Shown: in pieces, positions 25,615 through 34,574 of the stretch | Layout of the letters: the number at the start of each line of letters is the position of its first letter | Numbering within the stretch: the stretch's first letter is position 1 | NCBI RefSeq assembly: GCF_028994775.1 | Contig: NZ_JAJQMN010000014.1 | Span: 29,551 to 93,550, forward strand | Reading direction: 5' to 3' | From: Promicromonospora iranensis | GTDB lineage: Bacteria > Actinomycetota > Actinomycetes > Actinomycetales > Cellulomonadaceae | DNA length: 64,000 bases | Notes under the pieces: model-generated | What the model saw: the letters and a program-made list of their open reading frames with translations, nothing else | The model's database searches: none | Told to the model about the DNA's origin: nothing | Made by a program: the position numbers and the translations under genes

Positions 25615-27966
25615 TCACGTCGGCTGCAGGACCACCTCGACGCGCAGCAGGTCGCCGCTGTCCGCACCGTCCACCGCCTCCACGCGGAACACCGCCTCGC
25701 CCGGGACGCCCGCCTCGCGCACGGTCTCCGTGAGGTCGTACTCGTGCTCGGCGGGGCCCGCGCCGTCGGCCGGTGCCGTCAGGATCCGGGCCGGACCGGC
25801 CTCGAGGCCGTTGAGCAGGACCCGGCGTCGACTGCCGACCCGGTCGACGAAGCGAGTCCGCACCAGTGCCGCGCCGTCCGGGTAGCGGAGCCGGTACTCG
25901 AACCACCCGGTCGTGCTGCGCCAGTGGATCCCGCCGGACCCGCCCGCCCGGGTCCGCTCCCCCGTGAACCCGTGGTCCACCTCGGGCTGCTGCTCGCCGG
26001 CCGCGACGTGGTCGAAGACCGCCGAGAGGTCGGCGTCGTCGAGTGCCCCGAGGGCGGCCAGGGCCCCGGACGGGTCGGCGTCGGCCGCGAAGTAGATGCT
26101 GTAGCGCTCGTCGTGGATGCCCGCGAAAGGTTCGAGCAGCACGGTGGCGGGAACGAGCGCGCCGGACCGTTCCCGCAGCACCTCGAGCTCGAAGGTCAGG
26201 GTGCGCTCGTCGACGGTGGACACGGCCGACTCCGGCGGCTCGGCGGCCACGATGGCGCTGCGCCGCATCGGCACCTTCCGGCCGTGGGCCACGTGGGCCA
26301 TGCGTCCCGGCCCCGCGACGAGACCCGCGAGGTCGTCACCACCGTCGCGCGACGCGAGCACGACGGGGCCATAGCGGAACGCCACCCAGCCGGACCCGTC
26401 CGGCAGCCCCTCCGCGACGAGCCGGGGCGCGAGCCGGACGGTCACGGCCGTCACGCCGCTCCAGGTCCGGGCGACCTCGGCGTAGCCGTCGACGACGGCG
26501 GCGGCGACCGGCTCGTCGTCGACGCTCAGGCCCACGAGCTCAGCCCAGGACGGGACGCGGAGGCGAAGCGTGCGCGTCGTGGGCGTGGCGGAGGTGACGA
26601 CGACACGCGCCTCGTCCCGGAACGGCAGCTCAGTCGACAGCTCGACCCGCAGCCCCTCCTCCGCCCAGTCGAGCTCCGACGGCACGTAGAGCTCGACCCG
26701 GAGGTCGGGGCCGTCGTGGGTGTAGACGAGCTCGTTGTACCGCGTGTGGCCTTCGAGACCCGAGCCCACGCAGCACCACATGGAGAGGTGCGGTCTGGAG
26801 TACACCCGGTAGTGCGCGGGCCGCATGGGCGTGAAGTACACGAAGCCCCCGCGGCGCGGGTGGACGGACGAGACCAAGTGGTTGAAGAGCGCACGTTCGG
26901 CGAGCTCGATCGCGGCGCTGTCATGCCCACGATCGAGCCGGAGACGCGCGAGCTCGACCATGTTGTGGGTGTTGCAGGTCTCCGGTCCCTCGCGGTCCGT
27001 CATGACCTCGACGAAGTCCGACGACGGATGGAAGTGCTCGCGCACGCTGTTCCCGCCGATCGCCAGCGTCCGGCGCTCGACCACCGAGGACCAGAAGGCG
27101 TCGGCCGCGGCCGCGAACCGCGCGGCGTCCGGGACACCGTCCGGCGCCAGGTCGGCCAGGTCGGCCGGGTCGGCCAGGCCGGCCAGGCGCTGGTAGCCGA
27201 GCACCTTGGGGATCTGCGTGTTGGCGTGCAGCCCGTCCAACGGATCGCCCCCGTCGGCCAGCGGGTCCAGCAGCCGGCGGTGGGCCAGCCGTCGCCCCTC
27301 GGCGACGAGGTCCTGGCGGCCGGTGAGCCGGCCCAGCTCCACGAACGCCTCGTTTAGCCCGCCGAACTCCGCGGTGAGGAGCTGCTCGACCTGCTCGTCG
27401 GTCAGCGCCCCGGTGACCGCCAGCCACCAGTCGGCCCAGCGTGTCGCCATGGTCAGGGCGCGCGCGGAGCACCCGTGGGTCGCCGCGTCGATGAGCCCGG
27501 CGAGCGTCTTGTGCAGGTTGTAGACCGGCACCCACCGGCCGTTGAGGGAGAACAGGTCGGCGTCGATGCGCCCGGTGGCAAGCTCCTCGCCGAGGGCCTG
27601 CCCGTCCGGGACCCCGCCGACGTAGCCGGTGCCGACCGCGTCCTGGCACCGTTCCAGCACGTCGAGCAGGTGCTCCATGCGGTCGCGCAGCACGTCCTGG
27701 CCGGTCACTGCCCACAGCTTCGCGTGCGCGGACAGGACGTGGCCGCCGATGTGGCCGTCGAGCCCTCCGCCCTCCCAGTCGCCGTACGGCTCGGCCGGTC
27801 CGTCGATCCCCGCCGAGGCGAGGTACGGGGCGAGGAGCCGGTCGAGGTCGATGTCGAGCACCGCCTCCAACGCCCGCTGCTGGGCGACGGCGAACGGTCC
27901 GGGAGCGAGCCGGACGGTCCCCAGCGGGAACGTGCGGCCGGCGGTCATGGGCTGTGGGTCGGTCAC
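25615..27966 (-). CDS. Glycoside hydrolase family 127 (beta-L-arabinofuranosidase)
   Basis: A 783-residue cytoplasmic exo-enzyme. The zinc-binding and catalytic residues are visible: Glu329 and Cys331 in PETCNTHNM, and Cys398-Cys399 in MWCCVGSG, matching the E/C/C/C zinc site of the GH127 prototype HypBA1. An (alpha/alpha)6 barrel comes first and beta-sandwich domains follow. It should remove beta-L-arabinofuranose from plant-type oligosaccharides. There is no signal peptide, so substrates must be imported. The start GTG at 27966 has AAGGAG ten bases upstream. No transporter is adjacent. Confidence 0.9.
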   Translation of the reverse strand: MTDPQPMTAGRTFPLGTVRLAPGPFAVAQQRALEAVLDIDLDRLLAPYLASAGIDGPAEPYGDWEGGGLDGHIGGHVLSAHAKLWAVTGQDVLRDRMEHLLDVLERCQDAVGTGYVGGVPDGQALGEELATGRIDADLFSLNGRWVPVYNLHKTLAGLIDAATHGCSARALTMATRWADWWLAVTGALTDEQVEQLLTAEFGGLNEAFVELGRLTGRQDLVAEGRRLAHRRLLDPLADGGDPLDGLHANTQIPKVLGYQRLAGLADPADLADLAPDGVPDAARFAAAADAFWSSVVERRTLAIGGNSVREHFHPSSDFVEVMTDREGPETCNTHNMVELARLRLDRGHDSAAIELAERALFNHLVSSVHPRRGGFVYFTPMRPAHYRVYSRPHLSMWCCVGSGLEGHTRYNELVYTHDGPDLRVELYVPSELDWAEEGLRVELSTELPFRDEARVVVTSATPTTRTLRLRVPSWAELVGLSVDDEPVAAAVVDGYAEVARTWSGVTAVTVRLAPRLVAEGLPDGSGWVAFRYGPVVLASRDGGDDLAGLVAGPGRMAHVAHGRKVPMRRSAIVAAEPPESAVSTVDERTLTFELEVLRERSGALVPATVLLEPFAGIHDERYSIYFAADADPSGALAALGALDDADLSAVFDHVAAGEQQPEVDHGFTGERTRAGGSGGIHWRSTTGWFEYRLRYPDGAALVRTRFVDRVGSRRRVLLNGLEAGPARILTAPADGAGPAEHEYDLTETVREAGVPGEAVFRVEAVDGADSGDLLRVEVVLQPT

Positions 27967-28098
27967 GGAGGGTCGGCTCCTTGCAAGGTCTCACAGCGCG
28001 TCGCCGGGCTGTGCACGGGCGGCGTGACTCTACGGGAAACGGTCACGGACCGGTCGCCCGTGCAGACCTGGTGACACCCCGGTCGAGCACCTAGCGAC

Positions 28099-28114
28099 TG
28101 TGACCCAGATCACT
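28099..28114. promoter_or_regulatory. CRP/GlxR-like site
   Basis: TGTGACCCAGATCACT matches TGTGA-N6-TCAC(A) except for its last base. It lies between the divergent GH127 and LuxR genes, about 110 bases before the LuxR start and 135 before the GH127 start. Catabolite-type control of the hydrolase would fit. Confidence 0.5.
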
Positions 28115-28215
28115 CGACACGTCGGTGGTGGTACGCCGTCCTACACGAGTGTGATCGAAGCAGTCGCCCGGACGGGCACGTTCGCTGCCCTGACTTGTCC
28201 ACCCCAAGGAGCCCG

Positions 28216-30933
28216 GTGAACGGTCGGCCGCATCGGCCGGCGCTGCACGGTGCGTCGCCGGAATCTCTCCTGCGCGCGGAGGAGAGTCTGCCCGCGCCAC
28301 CGAGGGATGCGCTCCGCAGGCCGTACGTCGAGCAGGCGCTCGACCGCGCGCTGCGTAGCGGCCCTGTCGGCATGGTGCTGCTCAGGGGCCCGCGCGGAGC
28401 CGGGCGGCGCACCGCGGTCACGCTGTGGTCCCGCGAGCTGGTCCGCAACGGAAGAGTGGTGATCTGGGTCGACGTCCCTGAGCCGGACGCCCAGGACGGC
28501 GACCTGCTCGCGCAGGCCGTCTCCGCTCGCCTCGCGTCCGTGACCGGCACCGAGCCGTCGGCGCCGGGAGCCACCGGACGCCCGACCGCCGAGGCCCTGG
28601 CAGCCGCGCTCGACGCCCACGGCGTGGTGCTCGTCGTCGACCGGATCGGACCCGCGTCGGGCGCCGCGCTGGCCTGTCTCGACCGCCTGTCACGCCTCTT
28701 GAGCCATGCCCGCATCGTCGCGTTGACCGCTATGCCGCTGCCCGGGCCCGTCCCAGGATTCGACGGCTGGGCGCACGACAGGGAGGCTGGGAGCGTACCG
28801 TCGTCCACTCCCCCAGCGGTGCGGGAGCCGACCGGCCCTGTGGAGCTGACGCTGCGCGACCTGGCTGTCCGTGCCGACGAGGCGCGGGCAGCTAGCGCCG
28901 CTCGCGGTGTGCCGCTCAGTGGTTCGCAGGCCCATCTGCTGGTCACAGCCGCGGCCGGGTGGGCACCGGTGGTCTATCCGGCGCTGGACGACATCCGCCG
29001 CGCGAGCTCTGCGGGTAGCCCGGTCACCGACGACGTCGTCTCCACGATCGCCGCCGCACACCGGGCCAGGTTCCTGCGCGCCACACTGCCCGAGGAGGCG
29101 ATCAGCGTCCTGGTCGAGGTGTCTCTGGCGCCGCGGTTCAGCCGGTCCGACCTGGAGTCCACGGGCCTGCTCACCGCCCTCCCTGGCGCGCGTACATTCA
29201 TCGATCGCCTCGTGGCCACCGGTCTGGTCCTCGACGACCCCGCGGTGCCCGACGACGTGCTCGCGATGGAGCCGAGCGCCCGCCGCGCCCTGCTCGACTT
29301 CGCGCGCGGCCGCGACCGTGACGAGCTGCGGCTCCGGGCGACCAGGGCGGCACGGAGGAGGGAACGGGCGGGCGACGCGCGCGGTGCGCTCCTGGCCGCG
29401 CTCGAGTCCGGCGACGCCGCGCTGGTACGCGATCTGTTGCAGAGCATGTGGACGAGCATCCTGGACGGCCAGGAACCCACGCTGCACGAGGCCGTGTGGA
29501 GTGCCGCCACCTCGGTACCGACCGCGCACGTTCCGGCCGAGCTCCGGGTGCTCCTCGCCGTGACGCGGCGCTCCCCCGGTCGGCCCGGTGCGCAGGAGCC
29601 CACGACCGAACGCTTGCAGGGCTCGGGTCAGCCGAACGGGCCCGAGGGCGCTCTCCCGACGTTCGCCCGGATCGCGCGCCTCCGGCGCACCGGACGCACC
29701 GAGGACGCCCTGCGGCTGGCGCGCGCACTGTTGAACGGGACCGGCGGGGGTTCCGTCGTCGGACGGGTCCTCGTCGGCCTGCAGGCCGCCGTCACCGCGA
29801 CCGAGGCCGGTCTGCTCCACGAGGCCCTGCGATACGCGGAAGCCGCGCACCACGGTGCGCTCGGTTCCGGGGCGCTGCCGCTGGCCACCGCAGCGGCCGA
29901 GGTGGCGGCACTGGTTCACGCCCTCGACTCCAACGTCCATGCGGCCGCCGACTGGTCCGCCGAGGCCGACGTGCTGCCCGAGCCGCCCAGCTGGTGGCGA
30001 CGCGCCGTCGGCTATCCGTCCGCGCTGGCCTCGGCGCTCACGCACATCGAGCGGTTCGACGACGAGCTGTCGGACCATCTGGCCGGCGCTGTGCGGGACG
30101 CCGCGGGGACCGACCTCTGGTTCGCCGGGCTGCACGTCGAGGCTATGCTCGCCGTCCTACGTCAGCAGGAGGAGCTCGCCGTTGGTCACCTGCGGGACGC
30201 GCTCTCCCGCCGTGGGCGGACACCGGCGTACACCGAACCGTCGAACGACCACCTCTGGATCCCACCACTGCTCACGCTCGACCTGGGCCGGCTCTACCTG
30301 ATGCTGGGCAGCGGCACCAACGCCATGATCGTCGCGGACGCGCCGACCTCGCGAGCATCCGCCGCCGCACTGCTCGACGGCCTGCTCCACCTTGCACAAA
30401 GGCAGCCGCACGACGCCCTCCTGGCCGTGGGCGCCGTAGGACACGAGGGGGCGACGGCGGGCGCACGCCTCACAGCACACCTCGTCGCTGCCGAGGCGCT
30501 GTCCGCGCTCGACGGCCCGGACGCCGGCGTGCGCCGCGAGCTGGCCCACGCGGCCGCGTTGGCACAGCAGGTCGGCGGCGCCCTGCCGTACTGGTGGGCC
30601 TCGTCCGACGTGCTTCGCCTCCTGGCTCGCGACGCCCCACCGCGGGTGTGCGAGCAGATCTCCCAGGTGCTGCACCGTCGCGCGGAGCCGGTCCCGGCCG
30701 AGTTCGTGATCGTGCCTGACCGTCAGCTCATCGTCCTGCACCGGCTGGCCGACGGCATGACCTCGACGGAGGTGGCCAAGGCGTCGTTCGTCTCGCACAA
30801 CACGGTCAAGACGCAGATCCGCGAGGTCTACCGCCGGCTCGGGGTGCACGACCGCACGGCGGCACTCCGGCGGGCCCGCGAGCTGGGTCTGCTGGACCCG
30901 ATGGTCCGCGCCCGGCTCAGCCTCCGGTCGTGA
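28216..30933 (+). CDS. Large LuxR-family (LAL/STAND-like) transcriptional regulator
   Basis: A 905-residue regulator. The N-terminal ATPase-like region has GPRGAGRRT at about 58-66 where a Walker A would be, but Arg replaces the usual Lys, and a Walker-B-like VVLVVDRIG follows at about 137-145. The middle is helical repeats. The C-terminal LuxR HTH (about 831-885: LADGMTSTEVAKASFVSHNT, then VYRRLGVHDRTAALRRA) is intact. GTG 28216 has AAGGAG upstream; a TTG at 28195 has none. The 3' end overlaps the convergent membrane sigma gene by 17 bases, so their transcripts are complementary there. The altered Walker A suggests weak or no ATP hydrolysis. Confidence 0.85.
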   Translation: MNGRPHRPALHGASPESLLRAEESLPAPPRDALRRPYVEQALDRALRSGPVGMVLLRGPRGAGRRTAVTLWSRELVRNGRVVIWVDVPEPDAQDGDLLAQAVSARLASVTGTEPSAPGATGRPTAEALAAALDAHGVVLVVDRIGPASGAALACLDRLSRLLSHARIVALTAMPLPGPVPGFDGWAHDREAGSVPSSTPPAVREPTGPVELTLRDLAVRADEARAASAARGVPLSGSQAHLLVTAAAGWAPVVYPALDDIRRASSAGSPVTDDVVSTIAAAHRARFLRATLPEEAISVLVEVSLAPRFSRSDLESTGLLTALPGARTFIDRLVATGLVLDDPAVPDDVLAMEPSARRALLDFARGRDRDELRLRATRAARRRERAGDARGALLAALESGDAALVRDLLQSMWTSILDGQEPTLHEAVWSAATSVPTAHVPAELRVLLAVTRRSPGRPGAQEPTTERLQGSGQPNGPEGALPTFARIARLRRTGRTEDALRLARALLNGTGGGSVVGRVLVGLQAAVTATEAGLLHEALRYAEAAHHGALGSGALPLATAAAEVAALVHALDSNVHAAADWSAEADVLPEPPSWWRRAVGYPSALASALTHIERFDDELSDHLAGAVRDAAGTDLWFAGLHVEAMLAVLRQQEELAVGHLRDALSRRGRTPAYTEPSNDHLWIPPLLTLDLGRLYLMLGSGTNAMIVADAPTSRASAAALLDGLLHLAQRQPHDALLAVGAVGHEGATAGARLTAHLVAAEALSALDGPDAGVRRELAHAAALAQQVGGALPYWWASSDVLRLLARDAPPRVCEQISQVLHRRAEPVPAEFVIVPDRQLIVLHRLADGMTSTEVAKASFVSHNTVKTQIREVYRRLGVHDRTAALRRARELGLLDPMVRARLSLRS

Positions 30934-33625
30934 CCGTGACAACGCCGACGGTGAACGCGTCGCCGTTCGTCTCGACGGCGGTGAGCTCAGCGCGGGTCGT
31001 GGTCAGAGCGACGGGTACGAACGACTTGACGTCGACGCCGAGCGCGTTGGCATAGCCCGAGCCCCATGCCGTCGAGTCGAACGCGTTGTCGCCCGAGCCC
31101 TGGCCTGCAGGACCGCTGCCGTTCCAGCGCAGCGGCACCAGCGGCGTGCCGTCGAACAGAAGCTGGTCCCCCGGGGCACTCCGGTCCCCGTCCCACACGA
31201 CGGCTCCGACCCGCGCTGTCGTTCCGGGTCGGCCGGCCACCGAGAAGGTGCCGGGGCCTGCGGCGGACGAGACCGGCAGCAGCCCGTCGTACACGATCGC
31301 CAGCCCGGAACCGTCCGGCACGGACCCCGCCGGTCGGTGCACCACGACGAGCGCCCAGCCCGCGTAACCGCCCTTCGCCTCGGTGGCGCACACGTCAGCC
31401 ACGCCCCAGGTGCCTGCCCCACCGGTACGGACCAGTTCGGTCACGTCGGTGCTCGCCTGGTATGCCTGGTCTCCGGATCGGTCGACCGTGAAATCCCCGA
31501 CGGTGGCCGGCACGCCGCCCGGAGGCGCGACCCGGACCGGCGCTATCTCGCCCACGCAGCCCCCGGCCCAGTAGAGCCGGGCGGCGACGACCTCGGAACC
31601 GGTGGGGAGATCCAGCACCGCCGTGGACGACCGGGTCCCCGTTCCCAGGGCGTCGACGGACACCATGTTCCACGCGTTGTTGTTCTGCATGGATCCGGTG
31701 GCGGTGCCGTCGGCGACCGCCGCGCAGCCCGCCGCAGCAGGATCACAGTGCAGCACGGGCGCGCCCACCTGGCTCACCTGGACGGCGCCGGTCGCGACGT
31801 AGCGTGCGGCGAGGGAGCCCGCGCGCACCGGCACGGGCCGGCTCTCACTTGCGGGCACTATGCCGTCCCCGTGCACGTCCAGGCGCAGTTCGACGTCACC
31901 TTCCGCGACGTCGGCGGAGACCAGCACGGGCACCAGCAGGGTCGACGCGCCACCCGCCGCGATCGAGTCGACGCCGCAGCGCACGAGGCCCGGCGCACCC
32001 ACGGTGGCGCAGGACCAGGCGGAGACGGCACGTGCCTCGCCCGCCGAGTCGAGCTCGACGCCGGCCGGCAACGAGACGTCGACGGTCACGGCGCCCGTCG
32101 GGGCTGGGTTCGGGTTGGTCACGGTGGCGCCGAGCACCCCGGTGCGGCCGGGCACGAGGTCACCGAAGTCGTCGTGCGCCACCCCGACCACGACGGGGTC
32201 CGGCGGCGGGGTGGGCGTCGGGGCGGACGGCGGAGACGTCGGGCGCGGGCCGGACGGTGTGCTCGGGTCGGAGCTCGGCAACGGATCCGGCAGCGGGTTC
32301 GGCGCCGGCGGGCCGGGCCGCGAACCAGGCCTGTTGCTCTCCCCCGGTGCGGGGGTCAGATCGACCGCCTCCGGCCCGCCGCGGGCAGGCGTGTCCCAGC
32401 GCGCGGGCCGCTCGTCCACGTAGCGCGTCCCGCCCTCCGGCGTGTCGCCCTGGTCCCCTGGCCACGGGCCCGGCGACGGTACTCCGCCGCCGGGCACCAG
32501 GTCCGGGTCCGGGTCCACGGGATCGTCCCGGTCGGTCAGTTCACCGCCGCCACCAGGTCCGGGCTCAGGCGCGAACCCGCCGCCGTCCGGCGCCTCGTCC
32601 GCGACGGGTCCAGGCACCTGCCCGGGGTCCCGGCCCGCCACGCCCGACGCCGTGAGGGTGCACAGCATGAGGACGCACAGCGCCACCGACCCCGCCGCGA
32701 GGAGAGCCGTCCGGACACCGATTCGCGGGCGCGCCCACCACCAGCGCCTGCCGAGTGCTCGGGCACTCGCCATTCCTGCCCTCGTCATCGACGCCTCGCC
32801 CCGGGAGCGCTCGGCATCGGGCCGGTCGAGCTCGCCTGCTGCCGCGAGCGGCAGACCGAGCGGAAGCAGCAGGCCACGCATCCGGCGCTTGAGGTCGCGC
32901 ATCTGCTCCACGGCCGTCGTGCAGTACACGCACGCCAGCACGTGCGTATCGATTCGATGGTGCACCGGGACGGCCAACGTCCCGTCGACGTACCGGGCCA
33001 GGTGCGGCGCGTAGTCCTCGCACCCCGGAGCCACCCGGTCCTGATGGGCCTGCAGGTACTCCCGCCGGAGGCGCTCGCGCGCCCTGCGGGCGAGCGAGGA
33101 CACGGCGTTGGGCGACACGCCCAGGAGCGGGCCGACCTGGGCCGGGGGAAGATCGTGGACGTCGACGTACCAGAGCACACGCCGCCAGCGCGCGGGGAGC
33201 TCGGCGAACGCCCGGCGGACGCGGCGGTCGTCGTCGGCCCGGACCAGCCCGTCACCGTCATGGTGCGGACGGTCGATCACCTCGGTCTCGGCGGGCACCG
33301 CCTTCTGCTGCGTCCGCAGGAACCCGATCGCGGTGTTGCGCACGGTCGTCAGCAGGTAGGAGCGGACGTTGCTCGACGGACCACCGCCACGGCGGACCGC
33401 CGTCAGCAGCGAGGTGAACGCCTCGGCGACGACGTCGTCGACGGCAGATCCCCTGCCGACGACGTGTCGGGCGACCCCTGCGGCAGCCCGGTAGTGCCGC
33501 GCGTAGAGCTCGGCGAACGCCCGGTCGCGCCCGGCGCGGAACTCGGCGAGCAGTGCTTCGTCGGAATCCGGCGTCGGAGCATCCGCCCGCTGCCGCACCG
33601 GCGTGGAGCTGGTCGTGTCGACCAT
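30917..33625 (-). CDS. Membrane-anchored ECF sigma factor fused to zinc-finger anti-sigma-like region and extracellular DUF11-type domain
   Basis: A 902-residue single chain. Sigma-2 is at about 21-105 (LLAEFRAGRDRAFAELYARH; VDDVVAEAFTSLL; VRSYLLTTVRNTAIGFLR), and sigma-4 at about 138-193 (FAELPARWRRVLWYVDVHDL; LLGVSPNAVSSLARRARERL). A ZAS-like motif H228-x3-C232-x2-C235 follows. A single transmembrane helix lies at about 303-326 and a Pro/Gly/Asp-rich linker at 331-477. Next come a DUF11-like domain (478-600) and a C-terminal Cys-containing domain (605-902) of the kind found in actinobacterial surface proteins (NNNAWNMVSVDALG; VVAARLYWAGG). Topology puts the sigma part inside and the DUF11 part outside. 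Release of the sigma part would need proteolysis or a conformational switch, which is inferred. The ATG at 33625 is preferred over a GTG at 33646. Confidence 0.9.
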   Translation of the reverse strand: MVDTTSSTPVRQRADAPTPDSDEALLAEFRAGRDRAFAELYARHYRAAAGVARHVVGRGSAVDDVVAEAFTSLLTAVRRGGGPSSNVRSYLLTTVRNTAIGFLRTQQKAVPAETEVIDRPHHDGDGLVRADDDRRVRRAFAELPARWRRVLWYVDVHDLPPAQVGPLLGVSPNAVSSLARRARERLRREYLQAHQDRVAPGCEDYAPHLARYVDGTLAVPVHHRIDTHVLACVYCTTAVEQMRDLKRRMRGLLLPLGLPLAAAGELDRPDAERSRGEASMTRAGMASARALGRRWWWARPRIGVRTALLAAGSVALCVLMLCTLTASGVAGRDPGQVPGPVADEAPDGGGFAPEPGPGGGGELTDRDDPVDPDPDLVPGGGVPSPGPWPGDQGDTPEGGTRYVDERPARWDTPARGGPEAVDLTPAPGESNRPGSRPGPPAPNPLPDPLPSSDPSTPSGPRPTSPPSAPTPTPPPDPVVVGVAHDDFGDLVPGRTGVLGATVTNPNPAPTGAVTVDVSLPAGVELDSAGEARAVSAWSCATVGAPGLVRCGVDSIAAGGASTLLVPVLVSADVAEGDVELRLDVHGDGIVPASESRPVPVRAGSLAARYVATGAVQVSQVGAPVLHCDPAAAGCAAVADGTATGSMQNNNAWNMVSVDALGTGTRSSTAVLDLPTGSEVVAARLYWAGGCVGEIAPVRVAPPGGVPATVGDFTVDRSGDQAYQASTDVTELVRTGGAGTWGVADVCATEAKGGYAGWALVVVHRPAGSVPDGSGLAIVYDGLLPVSSAAGPGTFSVAGRPGTTARVGAVVWDGDRSAPGDQLLFDGTPLVPLRWNGSGPAGQGSGDNAFDSTAWGSGYANALGVDVKSFVPVALTTTRAELTAVETNGDAFTVGVVTVTTGG

Positions 33626-33670
33626 CCGGCAGCGCCCCCCTGGCACACCTCGATGGAGTTGTCCTGATTG

Positions 33671-33690
33671 CGTAAAATACTACCGACGGA
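33671..33690. promoter_or_regulatory. AT-rich divergent promoter region
   Basis: CGTAAAATACTACC is the only AT-rich patch in the 174 bases between the divergent membrane sigma gene and the unknown gene at 33800. It offers -10-like hexamers on both strands (TAAAAT/AATACT on plus, TATTTT/TAGTAT on minus). No clear -35 element is seen. Confidence 0.35.
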
Positions 33691-33799
33691 TGGGCACTAC
33701 CGCGCACGTCACCAGGGTGATCCGGGGGGTGATCGCGCGCCAGAACCTCGGTTCCGGTTGCGCCGTCACCACCTGGTTGTGTCACCGTCTAGCCCGGCG

Positions 33800-34561
33800 A
33801 TGAACATGGCACCGGCAGGAGACGATGGACTTGGCACGCTGTGCGCGCGATGGCGCAGGCACACGGTCGCCGAGGGCTGGCGCATGCCCGAGGACTGGTC
33901 CACACCCGCCCTGGTCCCGCTCGCATACGCGGTGATGAACGGACTCGCGGCGGAGGTGCCCGCCCAGGCTCTCGGCACGGCCCGGGCGCTGGCCGACGTC
34001 GGGGTCACGGAGGGCCTGCGCGACGTCGAGGTGCTCTACGACCTGTGCCTGACGAGCATGCCCTCGTCCGTCACCCTGGCGTTCGCCGCCGGCTGGGAGA
34101 CCACGGACACAGGGCCGGACCCCCACGTCGCCGCCCGAGGGATGAGTGGGCTCCCGCAGCACGCCGAGTTCCTCGCGCGCGCCGCGGACGTCTTTGCCGG
34201 CATCGAGAGCACCCGGGAGGGCGGCTCGCTCGTCCTGGTGACCATCGACGGCCGGGTCGGCAGGATCGGCGGCGCCGCGCGACTCGTCCGGTGGAAGCGC
34301 GACGTGCTGCTCGGCGAGGTGGTCCGTCTGTCGTTCGGCGAGGACTATCCGACGGGTTACCGCGACGGGGTCGCCGTGGTTCTCGGCCGGTCGGAGCCGG
34401 CGGGCCGCGTCCTGGCGTCCGTCGCTCGAGCCCGGGCCACGTTGACCAGCCTGGCCCGGAAGAACCCGAGCATCCTGCGGTCACCGGTCCGGATCACCGT
34501 GCAACCGCTGCCCGATGACCTCGCGGCGCTCCGCGGCCTGATCACCGAGGACGTCGCGTAG
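33800..34561 (+). CDS. Hypothetical protein between two sigma-factor genes
   Basis: A 253-residue soluble protein without signal or membrane segments. The N-terminal half is helical. The C-terminal half (SLVLVTIDGRVGRIGGAARL, then VLLGEVVRLSF and YRDGVAVVLGRSEP) is alpha/beta and distantly recalls a degenerate GGDEF-type fold, though the GGDEF signature itself is missing. I do not assign a function. The ATG at 33800 was chosen as the first after the promoter region. It diverges from the membrane sigma gene and converges with the second ECF sigma gene, so a role in one of those circuits is possible. Confidence 0.55.
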   Translation: MNMAPAGDDGLGTLCARWRRHTVAEGWRMPEDWSTPALVPLAYAVMNGLAAEVPAQALGTARALADVGVTEGLRDVEVLYDLCLTSMPSSVTLAFAAGWETTDTGPDPHVAARGMSGLPQHAEFLARAADVFAGIESTREGGSLVLVTIDGRVGRIGGAARLVRWKRDVLLGEVVRLSFGEDYPTGYRDGVAVVLGRSEPAGRVLASVARARATLTSLARKNPSILRSPVRITVQPLPDDLAALRGLITEDVA

Positions 34562-34574
34562 TCGACCAGGCGCA

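Noticed and set aside
31337-33667. 776-residue plus-strand frame over the membrane sigma gene
   Set aside because: It is a His/Arg-rich shadow with no domain; the minus frame has sigma, zinc-finger and membrane features in a sensible order.
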